Shown here one piece after another: positions 1 to 6,660 of a DNA stretch of 22,495 nt. Numbering within the stretch: the first letter of the stretch is position 1; each line of letters opens with the position of its first letter. Origin of the DNA: Siminovitchia sp047228825 (GTDB lineage: Bacteria; Bacillota; Bacilli; Bacillales; Bacillaceae_C); contig NZ_JBFEGN010000067.1 of the NCBI RefSeq assembly GCF_047228825.1, forward strand, positions 1 to 22,495, read 5' to 3'. The translations under genes were made by a program, and so were the position numbers. A model generated the notes under the pieces. It saw nothing but the letters and a program-made list of their open reading frames with translations. It had not been told where the DNA came from and ran no database searches.

Positions 1-72
1 TTTTACATGGGAATTTTTCCCGCGTACTTGACAAATTGAAACAGTGCGTTCAAGCAAAATGTTATTTTCATA

Positions 73-454
73 TCAAAATCTTGATAAACAGTCATCTTCC
101 AGAATGCGGTGGAAGGACTCGATATGGGCGTTCATATTGGGTGTTTTGGGTGGTATTCGTTCATGTTCCATGCCGGTTTTCTCACAGAACTGCCCAAAGG
201 TATGAGAAATAAACTGTGGCCCATTGTCTGTCCGCATCACAGGCTTTTCCGTTTGTTCGTATTGTTGGCGTTTTAATAAGGATCGGCTCAGTGTCTGGAT
301 GGCATCGTTCGCACTACACCTTAAACCGATGTGGTAGTCGATGATGGAACGATCGTACACATCAATGATGGAGAAGATAAAAAGAAAACGGTCTTCCCCT
401 TCGATATAGCCGTATTTAATATCCGCTTCCCACAATTGATTGGAACCTGTAATA
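73..454 (-). pseudogene. IS3-family transposase (OrfB) fragment, truncated at both ends
   Basis: The minus-strand reading frame encodes the core of an IS3-type DDE integrase (rve fold). The three acidic residues are visible in WEADIKYG (first D), RTDNGPQF (second D) and HIESFH (E). The frame stays open upstream of the TTG at 433-435 and reads TGSNQLWEAD, as expected for IS3 OrfB, up to position 454. There a Tn3-type terminal repeat begins. The N-terminal HTH/linker half is absent, and an in-frame TGA at 73-75 ends the frame soon after the catalytic Glu, so the usual C-terminal tail is missing too. I infer a dead remnant cut on its upstream side by the neighbouring transposon. The subgroup within IS3 is not certain. 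Confidence 0.85.
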
Positions 455-492
455 GGGGTACAGTCAGGAAAATGCGGATTTACAACGCTAAG
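455..492 (+). repeat. Tn3-family terminal inverted repeat (tnpA-proximal)
   Basis: This is 38 bp starting GGGGTACAGTCAGGAAAA and ending ACAACGCTAAG. The outer GGGG is at 455-458, directly after the IS3 fragment. It lies 36 bp beyond the tnpA stop codon, the normal Tn3-family arrangement. It differs from the partner repeat at repeat positions 7, 8, 18 and 34. Confidence 0.92.
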
Positions 493-528
493 CCCATTTC
501 CCCGACTATTCCCCCAGTTTTAACAAGG

Positions 529-1047
529 TTAAGAAAGTTTCAAGGGTCTTAAAGAATCTAACGAGACCATTTTCTCCGAATTAAAATGGTATTCTCCAAG
601 TAAATTAATATGTACCCAACCTAGAGGTGACATATGGTGCAATAATTCTTCATTAAAACTACCTGACCGTTTTTGATATTCAACTGCCTTTGTTAGATGT
701 AAAGTATTCCAGATACTGATGGCATTAATGATTATATTTAAGGCACTGGCCCTTTGCAATTGATGCTGTATGGTTCGTTCCCTAAGCTCGCCTTGTTTTC
801 CGAAGAAAATAGCTCTTGCCAGTCCATTCATGGCTTCTCCTTTATTCAATCCTTTTTGTATTTTTCTTCTTAATGATTCATCCGAAATATAATTCAAAAT
901 AAAGATCGTTTTTTCTATTCGGCCCATCTCACGTAAGGCTGTAGCCAAGCTGTTTTGTCTTGAATAAGAACCTAATTTCCCCATAATAAGGGATGCTGAA
1001 ACTGTTCCTTCCCTTATAGAATGAGCTAATCGCAAAAATTCGGACCG
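529..1047 (-). pseudogene. tnpA: Tn3-family transposase TnpA, C-terminal remnant
   Basis: About 172 codons remain of a protein that is normally close to 1,000 residues. The frame carries the conserved C-terminal end of Tn3 transposases: LRLAHSIREGTVSASLI, then SRQNSLATALREMGRIEKT, then LNKGEAMNGLARAIFFGKQG, GELRERTIQHQLQRASALN, SPLGWVHINLLGEYHF and a final LRPLKLS before TAA. The first codon in the open stretch (TTG at 1033-1035) is not a true start, because homology continues upstream as RSEF to about 1047. A stop codon and unrelated AT-rich sequence follow. The catalytic DDE core is therefore largely gone and the fragment cannot transpose by itself. The natural C-terminus is intact and sits next to the terminal repeat at 455-492. 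Confidence 0.9.
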
Positions 1048-1156
1048 AAAAAAGAAAAAGTGATTTTATTGGAAATCCTCCTTTGAAATTGAATATGTAA
1101 GAAATGAATAAAACCATTAGCCATCAAGGGAACCAAAACCATGTTTATAGACACTG

Positions 1157-1190
1157 AAAAAAGGATCTTCCAGTAAGAAGATCCTTTTTT
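1157..1190 (-). terminator. Rho-independent terminator of cwlJ
   Basis: A 13-bp stem (1157-1169 with 1178-1190, core AAGGATCTT/AAGATCCTT) has an 8-nt loop and is flanked by A and T runs, so it can work in both directions. It lies 45 bp downstream of the cwlJ stop on the minus strand. Confidence 0.85.
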
Positions 1191-1234
1191 TGCTGCTAAA
1201 AGTTTTAGTTTTTAAAAATATTCGAATCTTTTCC

Positions 1235-1675
1235 TCAACGACTATAAACGCTTTCACATGTTCCAGGCGCTGGTTCATAAAAACAATGTTGTTTAAATTG
1301 ACCACTAAAAGGTTGGCCATACCATGTTGGAGGACACGGACCATATGGATTAAAGTACCAAAGAGCATATTTCGCTGGGTAATCTCTCCAATATTCCAAA
1401 TTCTTTCTTGCTAATCTTCTTTCAGATTCTCTTGCTCGTTGATAAAACATATTGCCTTTTTGCACAGCTTCAAAGGAGTAATTTCCCCCTTGTACTTGAA
1501 AAATAACATCTTTAATGGTCCTTACATCCTTGAAATCCGCACAATCAGCTACAGCACGGTTTACAATCACGTTTCCAACATATAGCATCCCCTGTACTCC
1601 TTCACCTTCAGCCTCTGCTCTCATCATCCTTGCCATTAAATCAACGTCTGCATCTCGGTAAGCGACTCTTGCCAT
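1235..1675 (-). CDS. cwlJ: Spore cortex-lytic cell wall hydrolase CwlJ (transposon cargo)
   Basis: A 146-residue protein of the SleB/CwlJ hydrolase-2 family. In Bacillus spores CwlJ sits at the cortex/coat boundary and degrades muramic-lactam cortex peptidoglycan during germination, in partnership with GerQ. The signature is complete: LMARMMRAEAEGEG (candidate catalytic Glu21), GMLYVGNVIVNRAVADC, IKDVIFQVQGG, ALWYFNPYGPCP and HCFYEPAPGTC. There is no signal peptide, as usual for CwlJ, and the length is near the roughly 142 residues of B. subtilis CwlJ. The ATG at 1673-1675 follows GGAGGT. A sigma-E-like -10 (CATACTGT, complement of 1694-1701) lies just upstream, but it is so close to the ribosome site that I do not claim it. 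The unusual point is location: it is the only intact gene between two Tn3-type ends. The genome may carry another, ancestral cwlJ elsewhere. Confidence 0.9.
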   Translation of the reverse strand: MARVAYRDADVDLMARMMRAEAEGEGVQGMLYVGNVIVNRAVADCADFKDVRTIKDVIFQVQGGNYSFEAVQKGNMFYQRARESERRLARKNLEYWRDYPAKYALWYFNPYGPCPPTWYGQPFSGQFKQHCFYEPAPGTCESVYSR

Positions 1676-1816
1676 TTTTCCACCTCCAAAAATACAGTAT
1701 GAAAAAAAGCAACATTCATGTCTCTTTTTTACAATTTGTTAGGATAAGAGCACATCAATTTTCTTGGTGAATATAAACTTTAGTCTTCATCAATCAGGCG
1801 CTTTAATGAAGTAACT

Positions 1817-1862
1817 AAAGCCTAATTTTTCACTTATAACACCGAGAAATTAGACTTTTTAT
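1817..1862 (+). terminator. Imperfect stem-loop with T-rich tail inside the transposon end
   Basis: Arms 1817-1831 and 1844-1858 pair imperfectly (one mismatch and a G-U pair) and are followed by TTTTTATATTTT on the plus strand, just before the right terminal repeat. No plus-strand gene precedes it. It could shield the element from read-through transcription. Low confidence. Confidence 0.4.
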
Positions 1863-1873
1863 ATTTTGATTTC

Positions 1874-1911
1874 CTTAACGTTGTAAATCCGCACTTTCCT
1901 GACGCTACCCC
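1874..1911 (-). repeat. Tn3-family terminal inverted repeat (cargo end)
   Basis: This is the partner of 455-492 in opposite orientation, reading CTTAACGTTGTAAATCC and then ending GACGCTACCCC. The outer CCCC is at 1908-1911. Reverse-complemented, it begins GGGGTAGCGTCAGGAAA, even closer to my recollection of the Tn1546 ends than the left copy. Confidence 0.92.
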
Positions 1912-2492
1912 ATATCGGTGTATTATCTGCCATTCGATGCGAATAACGCTTGTATTACGGGAATGCTTCGGGTAAAATTGGGTTAACGAAATTAATCGCC
2001 CTTTAAAGGCGTTGTAATTAATCCATTTGAACGAAAACAATCGCCATTACGCATGGCAAACGTTGATATTACCGTTTTTTAATCTACCGTAAACTAGACG
2101 CCTAATTTACGATCGATAATCCCAATGCACTTGTGTCTTGCGGCTGCGGATCGTCTTTCCGGACTGCCAAAGTAGCCGGAACGCCGGAGAATTGTTAGTA
2201 CAAAATAGCGGTGGGACTTGCGTATTTAGCCTGCAAAGGGATGCGTAAATAACCTGACGGTTTAGCAAATATCTACTCGCAAGAAACGCTTCTTGACGTA
2301 TTCAATCATACGTTAGGAGGCGTTTTTTATGGAATCGAAACGGACGATTAAATGAAAAAGAAAGGCGATCAACCGAGTTAGTCCAGAGGATTCAGTGCTA
2401 TAGACAATGAATGTAAGAGTTTAACACGCAATCATTTTAGACGATCGGTATTCATTATTCATTGGCCTGGCGAGCCAATGCCATGCTGTTTA
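1912..2492. other. Gene-free stretch downstream of the transposon
   Basis: No open frame here has a credible ribosome site or a recognisable protein. I tried to continue the interrupted IS3 gene across from position 1912 on the minus strand and it does not resume. The stretch holds a strong orphan terminator (2285-2328) and a perfect 7-bp hairpin (2460-2466 with 2474-2480). The bases from about 2130 to 2285 contain several short GC-rich inverted repeats but match no RNA family I recognise. Confidence 0.6.
2285..2328 (+). terminator. Strong orphan rho-independent terminator
   Basis: A 17-bp stem (2285-2301 with 2308-2324, three G-U pairs, otherwise perfect) has a 6-nt loop TCAATC and runs directly into TTTTTT (2323-2328). 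No protein gene lies upstream on the plus strand, so it ends either a decayed gene or an unannotated RNA. Confidence 0.8.
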
Positions 2493-2700
2493 GATAGCAT
2501 TTCACCGACAACAGTAAACGGAACGGCTCACTATTGCCCGCGCAGGCGCTATTTTACCGAAAACGGTCAAAGGAACGGTCCCCCATTGCCCATTCAGCCG
2601 TCATTTCACCGAAAACGGTCAAAAGAACGGAATCCCATTGCCCGCGCAGGCACTATTTCACTGAAAACGGTCAAAGGAACGGAATCACATTACCGATCTT
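2493..2700. repeat. Four tandem 52-bp repeats
   Basis: Units begin at 2493, 2545, 2597 and 2649, each exactly 52 bp and head to tail with no spacer. Each carries the core ACCGAAAACGGTCAAAGGAACGG or a near copy. The ACCG-AAAA-CGGT part can form a small hairpin, and the core is followed by CATTGCCCGCGCAGGC-like bases. The first unit is the most diverged and the last loses the CATTGCCC end. Because 52 is not a multiple of three, successive units are read in different frames, so the open frames across the array are probably not coding. Confidence 0.9.
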
Positions 2701-2821
2701 TTCGGGTATAGAATACTAATAGTCAAAAAAGGATGGGGGATCAATGACTAGACGCAATGGCTTTTTGTCAGATTTTAACGTTGCATTTTATATAGTGATT
2801 AATAAATATTATCTATTAATC
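2701..2821. other. AT-rich gap with short hairpin
   Basis: No gene is seen. An 8-bp AT-only inverted repeat (2797-2804 with 2814-2821) sits just before the yumC terminator. Confidence 0.5.
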
Positions 2822-2866
2822 AAAAAATAATCCACCCTTGTTTTTATGGCTCAGGCGGATTATTTT
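2822..2866 (-). terminator. Terminator of yumC
   Basis: A stem of 13 nt (2824-2836 with 2854-2866, one mismatch, core AATAATCC/GGATTATT) is followed on the minus strand by a run of U from the A tract 2822-2827. It lies about 55 bp after the yumC stop. Confidence 0.8.
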
Positions 2867-2920
2867 CGTCGGCTGCCAGCCCCTTGAAGGGAACCGAGCT
2901 TCCGATCGTTCAGGTCTTTT

Positions 2921-3919
2921 TTATTTGTCAAAAAGGGAGGTGCTGTGCATCGGCTGCAGGCGGGCTTTCGGATCAATATATGCCTTTGCATTGCTGACGG
3001 CGGTAGGCGCTTCGCCAAATCCCGTTGCAATCAGTTTTACTTTACCATCATATGTCGTCACGTCTCCGGCTGCATAAATGCCCGGGATATTCGTTTCCAT
3101 TTTTGAATTGACGACGATCGAGTTCTTCTCGATGTCAATTCCCCAATCTTTAATGGGGCCGAGTGAAGAAACGAACCCGTAGTTGCAAATGAGTGCATCC
3201 AGTTCAATTTCCTCAACCGCTTCACCCCGTACTTCCTGGATAATGATCCTTCTGATCGCTTCCCCGTCACAAACCATATCGGCTGCGGCAAAAGGGGTTT
3301 TTATTTCGACCGAAGAAGCTTTCAGCTGCTCCACGCTGCTTTCGTGGGCCCGGAATTTATCGCGGCGGTGAATCAAAGTTACTTGTTCCGCAATCGGCTC
3401 CAGCATGAGCGCCCAATCTACGGCCGAGTCTCCCCCGCCTAAAATGACAACCCTTTGGCCTTCAAACTTTTTCATATCGTCCACGAAGTAATGAAGGTTT
3501 TTGCCTTCGTAATTTTCGGCTCCCGGCAGTTCCAGGCGGCGTGGTTGGAAGGCTCCGATTCCCGCCGTAATAATGATTGCTTTTGTATGGTGGATTTCTT
3601 TATCGGTCATTAATCTAAAAGTTCCGTCTTCCAGTTTTTCAACGTTTTGGACGGACTGACCCAAACAAATCGTTTGCTCGAATAACGTTAATTGCTCTTT
3701 TAAGTTGTTGACAAGATCGATGGCCTTAATTTTCGGAAAACCTGCCACATCATATATATATTTTTCGGGGTACAAAGCCGCAAGCTGTCCACCCAATTGA
3801 GGGAGACTTTCAATGATTTTCACGGTCGAATTTCTCATCCCGGCATAAAAGGCGGTAAATAGTCCCGCGGGGCCAGCCCCGATAATGGTCATGTCATATA
3901 TTTGTTGATCTTCTTTCAA
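2921..3919 (-). CDS. yumC: Ferredoxin--NADP(+) reductase, thioredoxin-reductase-like type
   Basis: This cytoplasmic flavoenzyme moves electrons between NADPH and ferredoxin or flavodoxin. The 332 residues closely resemble B. subtilis YumC. The FAD Rossmann motif GAGPAG is at residues 14-19 and the NADPH motif GGGDSAVDWA at 161-170. HRRDKFRAH follows at about 184-192, and the second FAD segment AAGDVTTYDG at about 283-292. It lacks the CxxC redox pair of true thioredoxin reductases, as expected for this FNR group, and keeps the C-terminal extension ending STSLF. The start is a TTG (3917-3919) preceded by GGAGGG seven bases upstream; the next in-frame ATG is residue 10 and would cut into the FAD strand. 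It is a single-gene unit with its own terminator, divergent from yumB across about 330 bp. Confidence 0.95.
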   Translation of the reverse strand: MKEDQQIYDMTIIGAGPAGLFTAFYAGMRNSTVKIIESLPQLGGQLAALYPEKYIYDVAGFPKIKAIDLVNNLKEQLTLFEQTICLGQSVQNVEKLEDGTFRLMTDKEIHHTKAIIITAGIGAFQPRRLELPGAENYEGKNLHYFVDDMKKFEGQRVVILGGGDSAVDWALMLEPIAEQVTLIHRRDKFRAHESSVEQLKASSVEIKTPFAAADMVCDGEAIRRIIIQEVRGEAVEEIELDALICNYGFVSSLGPIKDWGIDIEKNSIVVNSKMETNIPGIYAAGDVTTYDGKVKLIATGFGEAPTAVSNAKAYIDPKARLQPMHSTSLFDK

Positions 3920-4254
3920 AGAAAATCCCTCCAGTTCAAAACCTTAAAGTTTTTTCATCATAACACTTCACTATTGTGACATACATCATCCAATTTTGCA
4001 TATAAAATGCCCGAAAATGGATTGGAAAAGCTGCTGTTTTTTTGTCAATATTTCTGAATTTTCTCAAGTGTTGTTTTTCCTGTAAACTGCTTGAAAAAAG
4101 CATGTAAAAGCCATATGATGAACATATATTAAGTTTTTGTGACATTTCATTTCTTTTTTTTTGTGTTGGTACGTGAAGTGCATCACAATATTTTTTTGTG
4201 CCCGGGCAATTCAAACGTACTATTGAATATTATGTAAAGGTGGAAGTGATAAAA
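3920..4254. promoter_or_regulatory. Divergent yumC/yumB control region
   Basis: There is no gene in this AT-rich spacer. On the yumC side, TCAC-TATT-GTGA (about 3968-3979) is a short perfect dyad near a TATGAT-like -10. On the yumB side is the better-defined promoter and operator described separately. Both half-sites have TGTGA-type sequence, so shared redox control of the two flavoenzymes is possible but unproven. Confidence 0.45.
4166..4194 (+). promoter_or_regulatory. yumB promoter with Rex/Fnr-like operator in the spacer
   Basis: TTGGTA (4166-4171), a 17-bp spacer and TATTTT (4189-4194) make a plausible sigma-A promoter. Inside it, 4171-4188 reads ACGTGA-AGTGCA-TCACAA, whose complement TTGTGA-N6-TCACGT matches the Rex consensus TTGTGA-N6-TCACAA except at the last two bases. 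It equally resembles the TGTGA-N6-TCACA site of Crp/Fnr proteins. Position and sequence are seen directly; the regulator is inferred. Confidence 0.55.
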
Positions 4255-5475
4255 GTGAGAAAGCCAAAGATTGTAATACTCGGCGCCGGCTATGGAGGTT
4301 TAATGACAGTCACACGTCTCCAAAAGCAACTTGGAAGCAATGATGCCGACATTGTTCTCATCAATAAAAATGATTACCATTATGAAACGACATGGCTGCA
4401 TGAAGCTTCTGCCGGAACATTGCACCATGATCGTGTCCGCTATGCGATTTCAGACGTCATTGATAAGAGCAAAGTGCAATTTATCCAGGATACGGCGGAA
4501 AAAGTCGACTTGGAAGCGAAGAAAGTCCTCCTTAAAAATGGCGAAGTGACATACGACTATTTAGTCGTTGCTCTTGGAGGAGCACCTGAAACATTCGGCA
4601 TTAAAGGGCTTGATAAGTATGCATTTTCGATTACAAACGTAAACTCCGCCCGTCAAATTCGCGAGCATATTGAATATCAATTTGCTACATATCGAGCAGA
4701 GCAGGGCGAAAAGCCGGAGCGCCTTACAATTGTAGTGGGCGGCGCCGGATTTACGGGAATCGAATTTTTGGGAGAGCTGGGCAACCGTATTCCAGAGCTT
4801 TGCAGAGAATACGACATTGATAAAAATCTCGTGAGAATTGTTTGCGTGGAGGCTGCCCCGACAGCGCTGCCCGGGTTTGATCCGGAATTGGTTGAATATG
4901 CGACAGCCCAGCTTGAACGAAAAAATGTTGAGTTCCGCATCGGAACCGCCATTAAAGAAGCAACCCCGGAAGGTATCATCGTTGCAAAAGGCGAAGATGA
5001 AACTGAAGAAATTAAAGCGGGAACCGTTATTTGGGCTGCCGGAGTCCGCGGCAATCCAATCATTGAAGCATCCGGATTTGAAAACATGCGCGGCCGTGTT
5101 AAAGTGGAACCGGATTTACGTGCGCCGGGACAGCCGGATGTATTCGTCATTGGCGACTGTTCTCTTGTTATTAACGAAGAGATCAACCGTCCATATCCGC
5201 CAACTGCACAAATTGCGATGCAGCAAGGTGAATTGGTCGCCGCGAATCTTGCCAGGCTTGTGAATGGAAAAACAGATCTTAACACTTTCACGTTTGACAA
5301 TAAAGGAACGGTTTGTTCCCTGGGTGATGATGATGCGATTGGTGTTGTATTTGGAAAGAAAATGACCGGAACAAAAGCCTCCTTCATGAAAAAAATGATT
5401 GACAATCGTGCCTTGTATATGATTGGCGGGATCCCGCTCACAATGAAAAAAGGCAAATTCAACGTATTAAAATAA
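4255..5475 (+). CDS. yumB: Type II NADH dehydrogenase-like flavoprotein YumB
   Basis: Membrane-associated, non-proton-pumping NADH:quinone oxidoreductase family; it would feed NADH electrons to menaquinone. The 406 residues match the length of B. subtilis YumB. Two dinucleotide-binding folds are visible: GAGYGG at residues 10-15 (FAD) and VGGAGFTGIE at about 161-170 (NADH). WAAGVRG, an IGDCS segment and the quinone-side AQIAMQQG follow. I chose the GTG at 4255 (protein begins MRKPKIVILG) because AAAGGTGG lies about 11 bp upstream and the family starts there. A longer frame from 4198 would run through the promoter region and has no ribosome site. A terminator follows at 5489. Promoter context suggests repression or activation by a redox sensor. 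Confidence 0.92.
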   Translation: MRKPKIVILGAGYGGLMTVTRLQKQLGSNDADIVLINKNDYHYETTWLHEASAGTLHHDRVRYAISDVIDKSKVQFIQDTAEKVDLEAKKVLLKNGEVTYDYLVVALGGAPETFGIKGLDKYAFSITNVNSARQIREHIEYQFATYRAEQGEKPERLTIVVGGAGFTGIEFLGELGNRIPELCREYDIDKNLVRIVCVEAAPTALPGFDPELVEYATAQLERKNVEFRIGTAIKEATPEGIIVAKGEDETEEIKAGTVIWAAGVRGNPIIEASGFENMRGRVKVEPDLRAPGQPDVFVIGDCSLVINEEINRPYPPTAQIAMQQGELVAANLARLVNGKTDLNTFTFDNKGTVCSLGDDDAIGVVFGKKMTGTKASFMKKMIDNRALYMIGGIPLTMKKGKFNVLK

Positions 5476-5488
5476 GCCATTAGATGGG

Positions 5489-5518
5489 AAGGCAGAATCG
5501 ATGTTGATTCTGTCTTTT
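5489..5518 (+). terminator. Terminator of yumB
   Basis: An 11-bp stem (5489-5499 with 5506-5516, one G-U pair) has a 6-nt loop and a TCTTTT tail. It lies between yumB and the Nudix gene. Confidence 0.75.
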
Positions 5519-5546
5519 CACTATGCAAAATAACAAGGATGAGAAA

Positions 5547-6029
5547 ATGAATCAAAAAAGGGGAAATGTATGGCTTGCTGTTTGTGGTTTGGTCATTGAC
5601 AAGAAAGGCCGCTGGCTAGTCGTTAAAAAGAAATATGGCGGAGCAAAAGGGAAATGGACCCTTCCTGCAGGCTTTGTTGAAGCAGGTGAAACAGCCGATG
5701 AAGCAGTGAAACGGGAAGTGCTTGAAGAAACAGGAATTGTCTGTCGGGTTGATGGACTGCTGGGCCTTAGAACCGGCGTCATCGAAGAATTGGTGAGCGA
5801 TAATATGATTTTATTTGCCTGCACTCCGGAAAATACGACTCTTTTTATACAAGAACGTGAAATAGAAGTGGCCCGCTGGATGGCACCCGAGCAATTGACG
5901 TTTGATAAGAACTCTTCGTTAATGTTGAGAGAATTAATGAAAACAGGGGTGTTTCCGCTGCAAAAAGAGAAGCCGGGCTTGAATCCAGGCAGCCAATTTG
6001 GATACACCGCGTATAAATTATTTTTATAA
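5547..6029 (+). CDS. Nudix hydrolase
   Basis: A 160-residue cytoplasmic pyrophosphohydrolase of unknown substrate. The Nudix box is perfect for GX5EX7REUXEEXGU, from Gly42 to Ile64 with Glu48, Arg56-Glu57 and Glu60-Glu61 binding the metal. The preceding WTLPAGFVEAGE segment resembles ADP-ribose or NADH pyrophosphatase-like and general housecleaning Nudix proteins, but nothing fixes the substrate. The ATG at 5547 is preferred over one at 5523 because AAGGATGA lies just before it; nothing suitable precedes 5523. It follows the yumB terminator, so it may depend on read-through or an unseen promoter. The C-terminal part (after about residue 125) has no motif I recognise. Confidence 0.88.
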   Translation: MNQKRGNVWLAVCGLVIDKKGRWLVVKKKYGGAKGKWTLPAGFVEAGETADEAVKREVLEETGIVCRVDGLLGLRTGVIEELVSDNMILFACTPENTTLFIQEREIEVARWMAPEQLTFDKNSSLMLRELMKTGVFPLQKEKPGLNPGSQFGYTAYKLFL

Positions 6030-6137
6030 GCTGAAGCCGTTGCCGGCAAATGTCATGAATTCGTCCCAATCTCTTCATTGACGCTCTATTTGCCATTTTG
6101 TAAACTTGTTAGTAGCGAACACTAGGAGGAAACATCC

Positions 6138-6461
6138 ATGCCCATGACCATTCCTGTCCTGCTCATTTCCATGTTGTTATTTTTTGTCCTTTTTTTTGGA
6201 ATTGGTTTTTTATTGAATATGTTGCTGCGAATGACATGGATTATGGCAATCATTTATCCGATCGTTGCTATATTGATTGTAGATAAAGTGAAATTTATGG
6301 AATATTTTACATCACCTGCCGCTTCCTTTTCAAGTTTGGGCGCAACCCTCTCCAATTTGGCGCCTGCCGATTTGGTCATTCTGGCCAGCGGTCTTGCGGG
6401 GGCCATAGCAGCGGGTTTTACAATGCGTTATTTAAGAAAAAAAGGCTACAGGATGTTTTAA
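6138..6461 (+). CDS. yuiB: YuiB family small membrane protein
   Basis: A 107-residue, very hydrophobic protein resembling B. subtilis YuiB; its function is unknown. Three membrane segments are likely: residues about 4-30 (with the run FFVLFFGIGFLLNMLLRM), about 31-48 and about 77-95. The C-terminal end RYLRKKGYRMF is basic and probably cytoplasmic. AGGAGG (6124-6129) lies 8 bp before the ATG; a second in-frame ATG two codons later is less well spaced. The gene order yumB, yuiB, yuiC, yuiD, pepA parallels B. subtilis. No yuiA-like small gene is found in the 108 bp upstream. Confidence 0.85.
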   Translation: MPMTIPVLLISMLLFFVLFFGIGFLLNMLLRMTWIMAIIYPIVAILIVDKVKFMEYFTSPAASFSSLGATLSNLAPADLVILASGLAGAIAAGFTMRYLRKKGYRMF

Positions 6462-6462
6462 A

Positions 6463-6490
6463 GAAAAAAGCACCGGGAGGTGCTTTTTTC
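6463..6490 (+). terminator. Terminator of yuiB
   Basis: A perfect 12-bp stem (6463-6474 with 6479-6490, GCACC/GGTGC flanked by A and T runs) has a GGGA tetraloop. It starts two bases after the yuiB stop. Confidence 0.9.
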
Positions 6491-6660
6491 GTTATGATGG
6501 AAGTCGCCCGTATAGATTTAAAATGTGTAAAAAAAGTAATTCTATTTTTCGTGCGGATAATTAACATTTGGGCCAGGCATCACCAAGTTTTTCCATTTAA
6601 GCTGAAAAATGAATACTTCCTCTCTATGCAGGGAAATAATAGCCATGAGAGGAGTGAATC

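Larger units (their letters stand above)
455..1911. mobile_element. Tn1546-like (Tn3 family) deletion derivative carrying cwlJ
   Basis: The element is bounded by two inverted 38-bp terminal repeats, 455-492 and 1874-1911, which match at 34 of 38 positions when one is reverse-complemented. Both start GGGGTA at the outer edge and end TAAG inside, as in Tn3-family elements. From memory the repeats and the subterminal bases closely resemble Tn1546; no database was searched. Inside are the last part of tnpA (529-1047) and an intact cwlJ gene (1235-1675). There is no resolvase, no res site that I can see, and no N-terminal transposase, so the element would have to be mobilised in trans. The flanking 5-mers (TAATA at 450-454, ATATC at 1912-1916) do not match, so no target-site duplication survives. 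Confidence 0.85.

Noticed and set aside
331..552. Plus-strand open frame opposite the IS3 fragment
   Set aside because: It overlaps the transposase remnant and the Tn3 end on the other strand, with no ribosome site and no recognisable protein.
1694..1701. Sigma-E -10 element for cwlJ (CATACTGT)
   Set aside because: The implied transcription start would fall on or next to the ribosome site and the -35 match is poor; it is only suggestive.
1834..2040. Minus-strand open frame of 68 codons across the right transposon end
   Set aside because: It reads through the 38-bp terminal repeat and has no ribosome site or homology that I can see.
2130..2285. Possible T-box or other riboswitch before the orphan terminator (GGTGGGAC resembles the T-box core)
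   Set aside because: The T-box consensus needs an inserted base to fit, lies about 50 nt from the terminator instead of overlapping it, and no aminoacyl-tRNA synthetase or transporter gene follows.
2493..2700. CRISPR-like array
   Set aside because: The repeats are directly adjacent with no unique spacers, and no cas genes are present.
2478..2719. Two overlapping plus-strand open frames across the 52-bp repeats
   Set aside because: The repeat period is not a multiple of three, so both frames simply reflect a shortage of stops in the repeat; neither has a convincing ribosome site.
4677..5555. Long minus-strand open frame (292 codons) opposite yumB
   Set aside because: It is a shadow of the yumB coding strand, low in sequence complexity and without family features, while yumB itself is certain.
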